Source: Diploptera punctata
Lineage: Eukaryota > Arthropoda > Insecta > Blattodea > Blaberidae
Assembly: GCA_030220185.1 (NCBI GenBank)
Contig: JASPKZ010007296.1
Location: 434,001-498,000, forward strand
Reading direction: 5' to 3'
DNA length: 64,000 bases
A model generated the notes under the pieces. That model was not told the origin of the DNA, ran no database searches, and saw only the letters and a list, made by a program, of their open reading frames with translations. The number at the start of each line of letters is the position of its first letter. Positions within the stretch are counted from its first letter, which is position 1. A program made the position numbers and the translations under genes. Of the stretch, positions 20,190 through 29,850 are shown one piece after another.

Positions 20190-20420
20190 AAGAGTAAAAC
20201 ACAAAAACTCCATGGTGCATCAGGCCAGCAAGCACTTGGCCTACCAGCCTCACATCCACAAGTGTCATATACAAAGGTGGACATCATTCAGCCAGTATAG
20301 GAGTGACATGTGGTCAACATGTCAAGTCCCTAAGCCATTACACATGGTTTTCTCAACCAGAGTCGCTACTTATTGTAGCTACCCAAATTCCTCACTATGG
20401 ATGCGAGTGTCAAACTGGTT
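20190..20420 (-). repeat. SINE-D fragment (3' portion)
   Basis: Matches the body of the SINE at 19425-19640 (GTGACATGTGGTCAACATGTC, CGCTACTTATTGTAGCTA). It lacks the tRNA head. Lies just inside the NDUFV1 intron. Confidence 0.6.
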
Positions 20421-21231
20421 TAAATTTCATGATTTTTTTTTTTACTCCATGGGGTTTCGAAGTAATGCACATCCCAAAGAAAGAAGCATTCACTCTAATT
20501 TATGTGCATTTGATCCATTATGTCAGTCCTGGTATATTAGTGGTTACAATACTCATCTCTGGTTCGAAGATTTGAGAGTTTAAACTCGGCTGGATCAATA
20601 CATTTTTTAGGATATAAAAATCTTGAGTATTGGTTCCTTCCAAAGAGAACTAAAGCCATGGATCTTGTGTCATAGATTTACAGCACATAAAAGAACCTCA
20701 AGGCCAAAAAAAAGATATCTGAACAAAATTTGTCACACCCAGATTTGAATTGCAGTGCTAATGATTTTAGCTGTTAAAACACTTTGTTAAATGAAATAAC
20801 ATTGAACCATTACTTGGTGCAGCTTAGAATAGAAAAAATTGTCTTGTATTATACTTGAAAATTTACTTCTAAGCCTGATAAGCTTGCAGACAGTAAGATC
20901 AGCTTTCAAGTCTCTTGCTATCATTCCATAGTAGTTATAAATTTATTTCATCATGTTAGTAGAAATATCAGTATATCATTTAACAATCTTTAATAGTTCA
21001 GAGGATTTATGGTTGAAAATGGCGGTAATGCCCTTTGAAACATGTCCCAGGTTAGAAAGCAAAATATGAGATGAGACGTAAGTGCCAATTAAATTTCTTT
21101 TATATTAATTTCTATAAAAGAGGTTCATACAGTTTAATACTTTTGAATGTTTAATTTTACTTTAATTATTTTACTAATTTTTTTAGAAATATTATTGGTG
21201 TGGCTTAATTGCTGTGTAAATTTAAGAAAGA
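20421..21231. other. NDUFV1 intron sequence, no feature resolved
   Basis: Non-coding. 21008-21080 (GGTTGAAAATGGCGGTAATG, AATATGAGATGAG) weakly resembles a PLE-f terminal repeat in reverse relation to 42105-42150. Confidence 0.4.
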
Positions 21232-21608
21232 AAAAATTATTGCTTGAACCATGGATTTCTGATTGTGTACATTAGTGCAATACAAATTATGCCATTCGAG
21301 CACCGATAAAAACATCAACATTTGTTTCTACTTATACAATTCTCGTTCGTCCGAAGGCTGATAGCTGTCACTACAATCATGCCAGCTGACATCTTCTATT
21401 CAGAAGTATTTTGATTGACAATTTATACATTACTTTTTAGCAGTAAAGCTTCATATTTTCATTGTTTTTATTTCTATCAGCCTTTGAACGAACGAGAATT
21501 GTATAAGTGGAAAGAAATGTTGACATTCTTATCGGTGCTTGAATAGTGTAATTGGTATCGCACTAATGTACAGAATCAGAGATCCAGGGTTCAAACATGA
21601 TTTTTCTT
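21232..21608. mobile_element. tRNA-like element C, inverted pair (left part)
   Basis: A - tRNA-like unit (21236-21310), body, inversion near 21475, then a + unit (about 21516-21597). The tail of the + unit is split by the PLE-c composite and resumes at 24719. Body signature: ACTTATACAATTCTCGTTCG. Confidence 0.65.
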
Positions 21609-21694
21609 GTATTTAATTTTTATAGGAATTAATCACTATGAGGTTTAATTTATGGTGAAATTAAATGTTTCTTACCTCTCCTCATATAAATCTT

Positions 21695-23960
21695 CTAACT
21701 AGATCGCGATTTCGAGACCATAACGGTCTCATCTTCAGTACAATCTTGGCGACTGATGTTATGTCGATCGGAAGAAACTTTTCTTCTTCCCTCTGTTGGT
21801 GGACCGATGAACCTCTGGATCAGGCCAAAATTTGCGGGAATTTCGAAGTTCATAAGTTTTCCTTTGTTTTTCTGAATGTGGATCTTTTCCCAAACCGTGA
21901 GTTCCTTTTGTTTATCTATTTGTTTAATTAGACTGGCTTTTGATTCAATTAAATGTTTTTCGGATCAAGCATGAGCAGCTACTGCTGACTTTTCCACTTC
22001 TCCATTTTTTATGTTTCTAAGATGTTCTTTCACCTTTGTTTTCAAATTTCTTTTCGTTTTTCCAATATAAATTCTGTCACAATCCCTGCATTTGATCTGA
22101 TAAATTCCTGATTTGTTTTCATTTTCAATTCTTTCATTTTTATTAGTTTTAATTATCCTATTAAGTCCGTATTCATTCTTTGGTGCTAATCTTATATTAA
22201 ACTTTTTTAAATTTTTTTGAAATTTATGGTGTTTCAATGGATGGTAAGTGAATTTCTTGATTTTTATTTTTTCTGTTTCTTTTATAAGTGTGCTTTCATT
22301 AATTAATTTTTGTCTTTTAAATTTATTTATTTTCTTGTGTACCATATTTTCTTCATAACCGTTATCTATTGCAACATTAATTATGTGTTCTTTTTCATAG
22401 TTTTCTTTGCTCATAGGTGTATTTACCAGTGTCAAACTATTGAATACTGCCTCTTTGTGAGCAAAATAGTTGAATCCTGAAGCTTTAATATAGTTTTCAA
22501 TATGTGTATTCTTCTTCTTCCTTCCAAGTATTAGGCCAAGGCCTGTTACAATCCTATAGAAAATTCCTGGGAAATTCTCGTATAAGACTTGAAAGCATAA
22601 TAATAGTCCCTTCGATTGGTTGCTGGCCAAAGGAAGGCTTTCTATAAATTCCAAATTCTATCTTGTTTTCTGCGTTTCTTCTTAAAGTGAGATCTAAAAA
22701 TGGGATTTGTCTTTCATTTTCAGTTTCTATGGTAAATTTTATAGTTCTACTCTGAATGTTCAACAGCTTTAAAGCATCCTCTATTTGCTTGTGATTCACA
22801 ATAGCAATTATGTCGTCAACATATCTACTCCAAAATTTGAAAATCAAAGGATGTCCACTTGTTATTTTCTGCTCAAAACTTCCCATAAATAAATTGGCCA
22901 AAAAGGCTGATAGAGGATTTCACATAGAAAGCCCAGAATTTTGTTTGAAAAATTTTCCGTTACATGTAAAAAAAATTGTTCAATCCACAATTTAGATAGA
23001 ATTATAAATTCTTTTATACATTTCTTTTCTAATTTGTTTTTATTTAACCATTTTTCCACAATTTCAAGAGTGGTTTCTCTAGGGATGCTGGGAAACAATG
23101 AAACTACGTCAAACGACACTAATCAGTCTGTTGGTTCTATTTGTATATTCTCTAATTTTCCTATCAGTTGAAACGAGTTATCTATTGATAGGTTATTAAA
23201 TTCTTCCATTTTCTTGTATTCATTGCATAACCATTTTGATATTAGATATATAGGTGACCTTGTACTGTTGATAATGGGCCTCATTTTATCTCTACCCTTG
23301 TGAATTTTTGGGAGACCATGCATTTGTGGATTTTTAGGATTAGGGACTTTTAGTTTGAAGTTATCAACTTCTTTAATGCATTTTGAAGTAGATCGGATTT
23401 TATTTCAGTATATTCTACAGATTCTAAAACTTTTTCCATCCTATTTTTATAATCTTTGTTATCCATGATTACTAACTGTTTACCTTTGTCAGCCTTTGTG
23501 ATTATTGCATTTTTATTGTTAATTTCTTTAATAATTTTCATGTTTCCCAGTCCTTAATTTCTTCTATTATTTTACCACATTCATTTCTAATTAAATTTTT
23601 TTCTTCTGTTTCCAAATCATCTATTATTACTTCTACGTCAGCTACATAGTCTTCAATTTTGTAAGAATAATTCACACGTGTTTTGAACCCTTTTTCTAAA
23701 AGTTCTAATTCTCTATGGTTGAAGGATTTTGAAGACAAGTTAATTACATTATGTCCACTTGTTTTCCTTGTTTTTTAAGTGTTTTCCTTATTTTTCTTTG
23801 CTTTCAATTTTAAATGTTCAATTTTTTTATTTCGTCTAGTTACTTTTTCTTTTATGCTGTTGTTTAGTTTGTTGAAGATTTTTCTTCTAATCTATCCCAA
23901 AAAACATTACCTACATGTTTTGAGATTTTTAAATGTAGGAAGTATAATTTAGTGTCCAAA
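21695..23960 (-). pseudogene. PLE-c polyprotein, nearly full length, broken
   Basis: Most complete PLE coding region in the window. In order on the - strand: N-terminal region (GIISSLDTKLYFLHLKISKH; FNHRELELLEKGFKT), KADKGKQLVIMD, HGLPKIHKGRDKMRPIINST (the PLE fingers motif), SFDVVSLFPSIP, then damaged GNPLS block, FWSRYVDDIIAIV (YVDD intact), IPFLDLTL, LINE insertion, connector, GIY-YIG (SGIYQIKCRDCDRIYIGKT) and WEKIHIQKNKGKLMNFEIP to stop. Multiple stops and frameshifts; not functional. Confidence 0.85.
22511..22638 (-). mobile_element. LINE 3' end with (GAA)n tail inserted in PLE-c
   Basis: Matches 33385-33532 and 39127-39200. In sense (-) it ends CTAATACTTGGAAGGAAG then AGAAG repeats. 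Compared with the uninterrupted PLE-c at 2570-2600 it splits GTGTATTC from TTTCTATAAATT. At 39 kb the same tail is joined to a LINE RT C-terminus, which identifies its source. Confidence 0.7.
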
Positions 23961-23982
23961 CTGCTAATAATTCCGTAGTGTT

Positions 23983-24674
23983 TGAACACATAATTAATGT
24001 TGCAATAGATAACGGTTATGAAGAAAATATGGTACATAAGAAAATAAATAAATTTAAAAGACAAAAATTAATTAATGAAAGCTCACTTATAAAAGAAATA
24101 AAATTCAAGAAATTCACTTACCATCCATTGAAACACCATAAATTTAAAAAAAAAATTTCAAAAAGTTTAATATGAGATTAGCACCAAAGAATGAATACAG
24201 CCTTAATAGGATAATTAAAACCAATAAAAATGAGAGAATTGAAAATGAAAACAAATCAGGAATTTATCAGATCAAATGCAGGGATTATGACAAAATTTAT
24301 ATTGAAAAACGTAAAGAAATTTGAAAACAAGGGTGAAAGAACATCTTAGAAACATAAAAAATGGAGAAGTGGAAAAGTCAGCAGTAGCTGCTCATGCTTG
24401 GTCCGAAAAACATTTAATTGAATCAAAAGCCAGTCTAATTAAACAAATAGACAAACAAAAGGAACTTACGGTTTGGGAAAAGATCCACATTCAGAAAAAC
24501 AAAGGAAAACTTATGAACTTCGAAATTCCTGCAAATTTTGACCTGATCCAGAGGTTCATCGGTCCACCACCAACAGAGGGAAGAAGAAGAGTTTCTTCCG
24601 ATCGACATAACATCAGTCGCCAAGATTGTACTGAAGATGAGACCGTTATGGTCTCGAAATCGCGATCTAGTTAG
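23983..24674 (+). pseudogene. PLE-c GIY-YIG endonuclease, + arm
   Basis: NVAIDNGYEENMVHKKINKF, then a small frameshift, SGIYQIKCRDYDKIYIEKR (second zinc-like Cys changed to Tyr, YIG damaged), RVKEHLRNIKNGEVEKSAVA, LTVWEKIHIQKNKGKLMNFE to stop at 24672-24674. The hammerhead (24629-24669) overlaps its end. Confidence 0.75.
24629..24669 (+). ncRNA. PLE-c hammerhead-ribozyme motif
   Basis: CTGAAGA, T, stem II GAGACC/GGTCTC with GTTAT loop, GAA, palindromic stem III ATCGCGAT, C at the cleavage position. Stem I has only two clear pairs by eye. - strand partner at 21700-21740. Degenerate relatives at 3331-3369 and 28572-28613 have GAA changed to AAA. Confidence 0.62.
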
Positions 24675-24943
24675 AAGATTTATATGAGGAGAGGTAAGAA
24701 ACATTTAATTTCACCATTATTTTTCTTTCTTATATTAGATTCTATTCAGAGTTAGAAAATGTTAATTCAAACAAAAACATTGAAAATATGAAGCTTTACC
24801 GCTAAAAAGTAATGTATAAATTCACAATAAACATACTTGTGAATAGAGGATGTTAGCTGGCGTGAAGGTAGTGACAGCTATCAGACTTTGGACGAATGAG
24901 AATTGTATAAGTAGAAAGAAATGTTGACATTCTTATCAGTGTT

Positions 24944-25148
24944 TTTATTATTAATTTCATACATCTCAATGATGGATAAATCATATTTGAAGAGAAAAAA
25001 TTATATGCTCAGACTGGCATTTGAACCCATATATAGAGAAATTTTGTGTTTAGATCGGAACTTGCTCTGGTAGCTCAGATGGTAGAGCACTTGGTCTAGA
25101 GAACCAAAGGTCCTGGTCTGAGCGTATAATTTTTCTCTTCAACTATGA
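24944..25148. mobile_element. Element B short inverted dimer in element C
   Basis: A - tail and part of the tRNA T arm, then an inverted + tRNA-like unit (25064-25123, T arm deleted) and end CTCTTCAACTATGA. TSD TTATCAGTGTT at 24933-24943 and 25149-25159 (11 bp). Confidence 0.78.
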
Positions 25149-25433
25149 TTATCAGTGTTCAAATGGCATAATTGGTATTGCACTAATGTTCAGAATCAGA
25201 GATCCAGGTTAAAGCCCCAGTTCGAGCATTTTTTTTTTAATTAGATTCTATCCAGGATTGGAAAATGTTAATTCAAATAAAATCATTGAAAATATGAAGC
25301 TTTACTGCTAAAAGTAATGTATAAATACTCAATAAAAATATTTCTGAATAGAAAAGTCAGTTGGCATGGTAGTAGTGACAGCTATCAGCCTTTGGACAAA
25401 CGAGAATTGTATATATGAAAAGAAAGCATCAGT

Positions 25434-25505
25434 GCTCGAATGGCATAATTGGTATCGCACTGATATACTGAATTAGAGATCCAGGATTCAAGTCCCAGCT
25501 CGAGC
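25434..25505 (+). tRNA. tRNA-like sequence in element C
   Basis: 72 nt: GCTCGAA acceptor strand pairs with TTCGAGC-like CTCGAGC. D region GGCATAATTGGTATCGC and B box GATTCAAGTCC. Other copies at 21236-21310 (-), 21516-21597 (+) and 25152-25228 (+). Repeat-borne. Confidence 0.5.
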
Positions 25506-25661
25506 ATTAATTTTTCTTCCTTAAATTAGTTTGTATTCAGGATTGGAAAATGCTAATTTAAATAAAAACATCGTAAATGCTGTGTAAATGCCCATAACTT
25601 GAACAAAATTCCATTTCTAGGACATGTCTTCTCCATTCATTACATGAATTTATACTTTTAG

Positions 25662-25745
25662 GGTCTGATTCGACACTTCAGGCCAGAGCTAGAGGCACGT
25701 ATGAAGAAATATCATGAAGAGAATACAGTAGCAGCCAGAAATTAA
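25662..25745 (+). CDS. NDUFV1: NDUFV1 terminal coding exon
   Basis: Acceptor TTTTAG ends at 25661. In-phase 28 codons GLIRHFRPELEARMKKYHEE and on to TAA at 25743-25745, matching the family C-terminus (GLIRHFRPELE). Joins WPVQ of the previous exon exactly as in animal NDUFV1. No disruption, despite 5.5 kb of nested retroelements in the intron. Confidence 0.95.
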   Translation, partial: GLIRHFRPELEARMKKYHEENTVAARN

Positions 25746-25871
25746 CTTTACAAATTGCTTAGGAATGTGCGTTTTGTGTGTAAGGAGGTGTGTGAAGTTT
25801 TTCAGTGGCTGTAAAACAAAGTTTTCTTCATCATGATAGTAGAAGAAAGGTTATAAATATGGTTCCTGTGG

Positions 25872-25877
25872 AAATAA
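25872..25877 (+). promoter_or_regulatory. NDUFV1: NDUFV1 polyadenylation signal
   Basis: AATAAA about 127 bp after the stop codon, the only well-placed hexamer in the short 3' UTR. Confidence 0.65.
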
Positions 25878-26147
25878 ACTTTATTTGATTATTTATTAGT
25901 ACTCTGCAATCTGTAATAATTCTACCTCCTTGCCACATTCAAAAGTATTTCAAATATACAGTTGAGTGATTAGTACCAGATTATGCAATGAAATATTTCA
26001 CCTTCTGCTTATAGAATCAGATTTGCCTGTATATTTTATTGAAATAATTCCTTATGTCAATGTAAGATGATGGGAATGGATCAAACCATAATAAACAATA
26101 GCTGTAAGGGTACATAATCCAGTACTCAAATAAAGTTGATTATTATT
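25878..26147. other. Downstream of NDUFV1, no feature
   Basis: Non-coding sequence between the polyadenylation signal and the PLE-e composite. Confidence 0.4.
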
Positions 26148-26796
26148 TATATATTAAATTTGGGAATTTTTAACATTATGAGGTTCAATTAATAATAATT
26201 AAATGAATCGTGATTTTTTCTTACCTCATACATCTATGTTTCTTTAAACACAGCACTGCAGTATCGGCGACCCTTTGTCGTCATCGTCAGCTGTTTTCAC
26301 GACTGTCAATTTTTTCTCCTTTTTGCCGGTAATTATCTAGACTGCCATCTGGTGTTCTTTTGAAGGAATTCCTCTTCAAACTGCCATCTGGTGTTGTTTT
26401 GAATGAATCATTTCCTAAACTGCTATCTGTTGTATTTTTGAAGAACTTTGTAATCAAGCTTGGTTCTTCCGGAATCTCAAAGTTCATAGTTCTAGTATTT
26501 CTAGTACTTCGAGATTCCGGAAGAACCAAGCTTGATTACAAAGTTCTTCAAAAATACAACAGATAGCAGTTTAGGAAATGATTCATTCAAAACAACACCA
26601 GATGGCAGTTTGAAGAGGAATTCCTTCAAAAGAACACCAGATGGCAGTCTAGATAATTACCGGCAAAAAGGAGAAAAAATTGACAGTCGTGAAAACAGCT
26701 GACGATGACGACAAAGGGTCGCCGATACTGCAGTGCTGTGTTTAAAGAAACATAGATGTATGAGGTAAGAAAAAATCACGATTCATTTAATTATTA
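26148..26796. mobile_element. PLE-e inverted composite
   Basis: The left - sense arm has the full tail (starts ATATTAAATTTGGGAATTTT), the right + arm stops at TTAATTATTA. TSD TTGATTATTATT at 26136-26147 and 26797-26808 (12 bp). Arms meet at about 26500 in the endonuclease C-terminus and are almost identical, implying recent insertion. Confidence 0.87.
26287..26490 (-). pseudogene. PLE-e C-terminal peptide with three internal repeats
   Basis: Reads MNFEIPEEPSLITKFF, then three roughly 15-residue repeats (NTTDSSLGNDSF, KTTPDGSLKRNSF, KRTPDGSLDNYR), then SRENS and stop. Only the last part of the polyprotein is present. The + arm (26508-26703) encodes the same. Confidence 0.65.
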
Positions 26797-26867
26797 TTGA
26801 TTATTATTGTAATACCATTTCATTGAATTCCTACCATTTACCATCTTATCTCAGTGTTAGTTTTTTT

Positions 26868-27010
26868 TTTTAATTTTGTTCAATGACATCAGGTTGTCTT
26901 ACAACATATCTGGCATTTTCTTCTGACATTGCCAGAATTGGAACCCACTTCTGAGGTTGGGACACCTGGAAGGCAGAGCTATATTATCCCGATGATAATA
27001 ATAAAGCACA
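26868..27010 (-). repeat. SINE-F or short LINE end
   Basis: Poly-A end on the - strand (T run at 26862) and a body matching 42700-42830 (GGAACCCACTTCTGAGGTTGG). No clear pol III boxes seen. Confidence 0.5.
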
Positions 27011-27198
27011 AAAAAAAATTTATGGCACAACAGCCTTAGAACACAAAAAAAATCTATTAGTCTAAGATTTCTACATCCATCGAGTGTATGAACAAAATTT
27101 ATTTGTTTCATAAAATTGTAAATGACTGAATACACTTTTGCCGAGTTGCCTATTAAAATTTGGCCGCCAGTATGTTTAATTAAAATATAATTATATTT

Positions 27199-27862
27199 AA
27201 TATTTAATTTTAGGAAGTTATATTTTGAGGTTATTTTAATTATATTATTTTTAGTCTGGACATCTTACCTCAATATTAATTCAAAGTTAAAATTGGGAAA
27301 CACATTATGAGGTTCTTAATTAATAAATTAATGAGTCATTTTAACATCTTACCTCATATTTCATGTTTTTCAAACACGGTAACTATAGTTTTCAAATGAT
27401 CTTGTCATTCATTTGAAAACTATAGTTACCGTGTTTGAAAAACATGAAATATGAGGTAAGATGTTAAAATGACTCATTAATTTATTACTCAATATTAATG
27501 TTGATTTGTTCTTGGACATGTTTCAAAACAATTCTGTTTTATCGTCAGCTTTCCCAGACTGGTTTTATTTATGTTGCATTATGTTGCACAACCTGGATGT
27601 CGATGTCAGCTCCATCCTGTGGTTGGCCAAAGAACCTCCAAACAGAGTTATAAATTTTGATATTCCGATGGAGGGTGACCTTGTTTGGAGGTTCTTTGGC
27701 CAACCACAGGATGGAGCTGACATCGACATCCAGGTTGTGCAACATAATGCAACATAAATAAAACCAGTCTGGGAAAGCTGACAATAAAACAGAATTGTTT
27801 TGAAACATGTGCAAGAACAAATCAACATTAATATTGAGGTAAGATGTCCAGACTAAAAATAA
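27199..27862. mobile_element. PLE-d inverted dimer holding PLE-f
   Basis: The left arm has the long tail (AATATTTAATTTTAGGAAG), the right stops at AATAATATAA. Arms meet near 27640 in endonuclease coding (MEGDLVWRFFGQPQDGAD on the + strand). Interrupted at 27281-27487 by PLE-f. The target duplication is obscured by AT-rich sequence. Confidence 0.8.
27281..27487. mobile_element. PLE-f inverted terminal-repeat dimer
   Basis: The left arm has the full tail (TCAAAGTTAAAATTGGG), the right stops at AATTTATTA. TSD CTCAATATTAAT at 27269-27280 and 27488-27499 (12 bp). Arms start at GAA plus the palindrome AACTATAGTT, so only the 3' half of the ribozyme is present. Confidence 0.87.
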
Positions 27863-28248
27863 TATAAATAATTAATATTTATTTGAAATAATTTGATTCA
27901 TTTGTTATTAAAATAAATTATAATCCAGTTTGCAGAAATCGATGTATAGAGCTTGAAAAGTTTTGGTTGCCATTGCACACTTGGCCATAACCTTCTCGCA
28001 GCCAGGTGTAAACAGGTATTACTTTAATTTTTGTTGAGTTGTTTTTTACTCACGTCATACTTTTAACTCCATTGCAGACTCAAGTTTCTTCACTGCATTT
28101 GTGACATTCTCAATTCTGTATCACGTTCACAACGGATGCCAAACGGCCTCCTCTCCTGCAGACTGACCTCCGTGCCATTTGATGGCTGACCGACGAACTT
28201 CCAAATCAATCCCCTCTCCTTATCACCGGGTATTTCAAAATTCATAGT

Positions 28249-28698
28249 CATGGTGAAATTAAATGTTTCTTACCTCTCCTCATATAAATTTTCCAAGTAG
28301 ATCGCGATTTCGAGACCACAACGGTCTCATCTTCAGCACTTTCTTGGCAACTAGTATTATTTAATTGAATCGAAGGCCAGTGTAATTAAAAAAATAGACA
28401 AACAAAAGGAACTCACAGTTTGGGAAAAGATCCACATTCAGAAAAACAAAGGAAAACTTGTGAACTTCGAAATTCCTGCAAATTTTGACCTGATCCAGAG
28501 GTTCATTAGTCCACCAACAGAGGGAAGAAGAAGAGTTTCTTCCGATCGACATAACATCATTCGCCAAGAAAGTGCTGAAGATGAGACCGTTGTGGTCTCA
28601 AAATCGCGATCTACGTAGAAAATTTATATGAGGAGAGGTAAGAAACATTTAATTTCACCATAAATTAAACCTCATAATGATTAATTCCTATAAAAGTT
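28249..28698. mobile_element. PLE-c inverted dimer in PLE-g
   Basis: Left arm truncated (starts CATGGTGAAATT), right arm with tail. Diverged TSD AAATTCATAGT (28238-28248) and AAATTCGTATT (28699-28709). The + arm encodes GKLVNFEIPANFDLIQRF. Confidence 0.75.
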
Positions 28699-28714
28699 AA
28701 ATTCGTATTTACGT

Positions 28715-28994
28715 TTTTATTCTTGCATATGTAATTTTTTCCCCAAATTGTGAGTTCCTTCGGTTTTTCCAATTGTTTAAGTAATTTTGTTTTGGTTTCT
28801 ATTCTGTGTCTTTCTGACCAGGCATTTGCAGCTATTGCAGATTTTGCTGTTTCTCCATTTTTAACATTTCTGAGGCGTTCCTTTAATTTTGTATTTAAGT
28901 TCCTTTTTTTTTGTTTTTTTCTTATGTATATCTTTTCACAATCTTTACAATTAATTTGATAAATTCCTGATTTATTTGTCTTCAATCTTTTCAT
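28715..28994 (-). pseudogene. PLE-g GIY-YIG domain, - arm, damaged
   Basis: SGIYQINCKDCEKIYIRK has lost the YIG Gly, with a small insertion (KKQKK). The WEK Glu is replaced (IWGKNYI). Compare the intact + arm at 29055-29495. Confidence 0.75.
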
Positions 28995-29054
28995 TTTTGT
29001 TGGTTTTTATTAAAAATGATTACATTTTGGGTAATTTAATAAAAACCAACAAAA

Positions 29055-29495
29055 ATGAAAAGATTGAAGACTGCAAAAAAATCAGGAATTTATCAAATTA
29101 ATTGTAAAGATTGTGAAAAGATATACATAGGAAAAACAAAAAGGAACTTAAATACAAGATTAAACGAACACCTCAGAAATGTTAAAAATGGAGAAATAGA
29201 AAAATCTGCAATAGCTGCACATGCCTGGTCAGAAAAACACAGAATAGAAACCAAAACAAAATTACTTAAACAATTGGAAAAACCAAAGGAACTCACAATT
29301 TGGGAAAAAATTTACATATGCAAGAATAAGAACATAACTATGAATTTTGAAATACCCAGTGATAAGGAGAGGGGATTGATTTGGAAGTTCGTCAGTCAGC
29401 CATCAGATGGTGCGGAGGTCAGTCTGCAGGAGAGGAGGCCATTGGACGTCAGTTGTGAACGTGATACAGCATTGAGAATGTCACAAATGCAGTGA
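29055..29495 (+). CDS. PLE-g GIY-YIG endonuclease frame, intact but RT-less
   Basis: 146 codons, no stop. The N-terminal MKRLKTAKK is connector sequence. GIY-YIG domain: SGIYQINCKDCEKIYIGKT with CX2C between GIY and YIG (typical of Penelope-type endonucleases), Arg in LNTRLNEHLRN, AWSEKHR, and catalytic Glu in LTIWEKIYI, then MNFEIP. All expected active-site residues are visible. It begins inside the parental polyprotein, so expression would depend on an internal start; probably a retroposed fragment. Confidence 0.72.
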   Translation: MKRLKTAKKSGIYQINCKDCEKIYIGKTKRNLNTRLNEHLRNVKNGEIEKSAIAAHAWSEKHRIETKTKLLKQLEKPKELTIWEKIYICKNKNITMNFEIPSDKERGLIWKFVSQPSDGAEVSLQERRPLDVSCERDTALRMSQMQ

Positions 29496-29850
29496 AGAAA
29501 CTCGAGTCTGTGATGGAATTAAGAAGTATGAAGCGAGTCAAAAACAACTCAACAAAAATTAAAATAAACCTACATAAGGTATTACTTTGTTACATTTATA
29601 TGTTCATGATGTACATACTCAACTTATATATTAAATTAAAGCTAATTTTTTTTGTGCATGATAGAATACCCCTGTCTTTGTAAAAGTGGCCACAAATAAG
29701 GGTTGCTAGCTGTTAAAGATAGATTAAAGTGAAAGAGAGTTAGCGCTTTACATCACTCGTCAGACAAAGACGGTGATTGCCAGCTGTGTGAGTTTTTAGC
29801 ACAATTGCACTTGTGCCGGTAGCTAGTGTTCTCAACCAACGGCACTAACG

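Larger units (their letters stand above)
21609..24718. mobile_element. PLE-c inverted composite in NDUFV1 intron
   Basis: Near-complete - sense copy (21609-23982) joined to a short + copy (23983-24718). The left end has the tail (CATAGTGATTAATTCC in sense); the right stops at TTTCACCA. TSD ATTTTTCTT at 21600-21608 and 24719-24727 (9 bp), within the T-rich end of element C. A LINE 3' end (22511-22638) is inserted in its RT/connector. Confidence 0.82.
24719..25560 (+). mobile_element. tRNA-like element C tandem units
   Basis: Continuation of element C: tail (TTAGATTCTATTCAGAG), body, tRNA-like unit (25152-25228), tail, body, tRNA-like unit (25434-25505), tail ending ATTTAAATAAAAACATCG at about 25573. 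Element B is inserted at 24944-25148. Head-to-tail units, no ORF. Confidence 0.68.
27030..28014 (+). repeat. Interspersed repeat X, copy 1 (split)
   Basis: 27030-27198, 27863-28014 and 29589-29850 together match the uninterrupted copy at 43345-43850 (GCCGAGTTGCCTATTAAAAT; CACTTGGCC and CTTCTCGCAGCCA; GTGGCCACAAATAAGGGTTG). PLE-d and PLE-g composites are inserted in it. Class unknown. Confidence 0.7.
28026..29577. mobile_element. PLE-g inverted composite holding PLE-c
   Basis: - copy (28026-29017) and + copy (29040-29577) joined through a short palindrome around ACCAACAAAAATG. TSD GGTATTACTTT at 28015-28025 and 29578-29588 (11 bp). A PLE-c dimer (28249-28698) is inserted in the - copy. Confidence 0.86.

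Noticed and set aside
27360..27440. Hammerhead in PLE-f
   Set aside because: Only GAA plus the palindromic stem III and downstream part are present; the CUGANGA half is missing in both copies seen.
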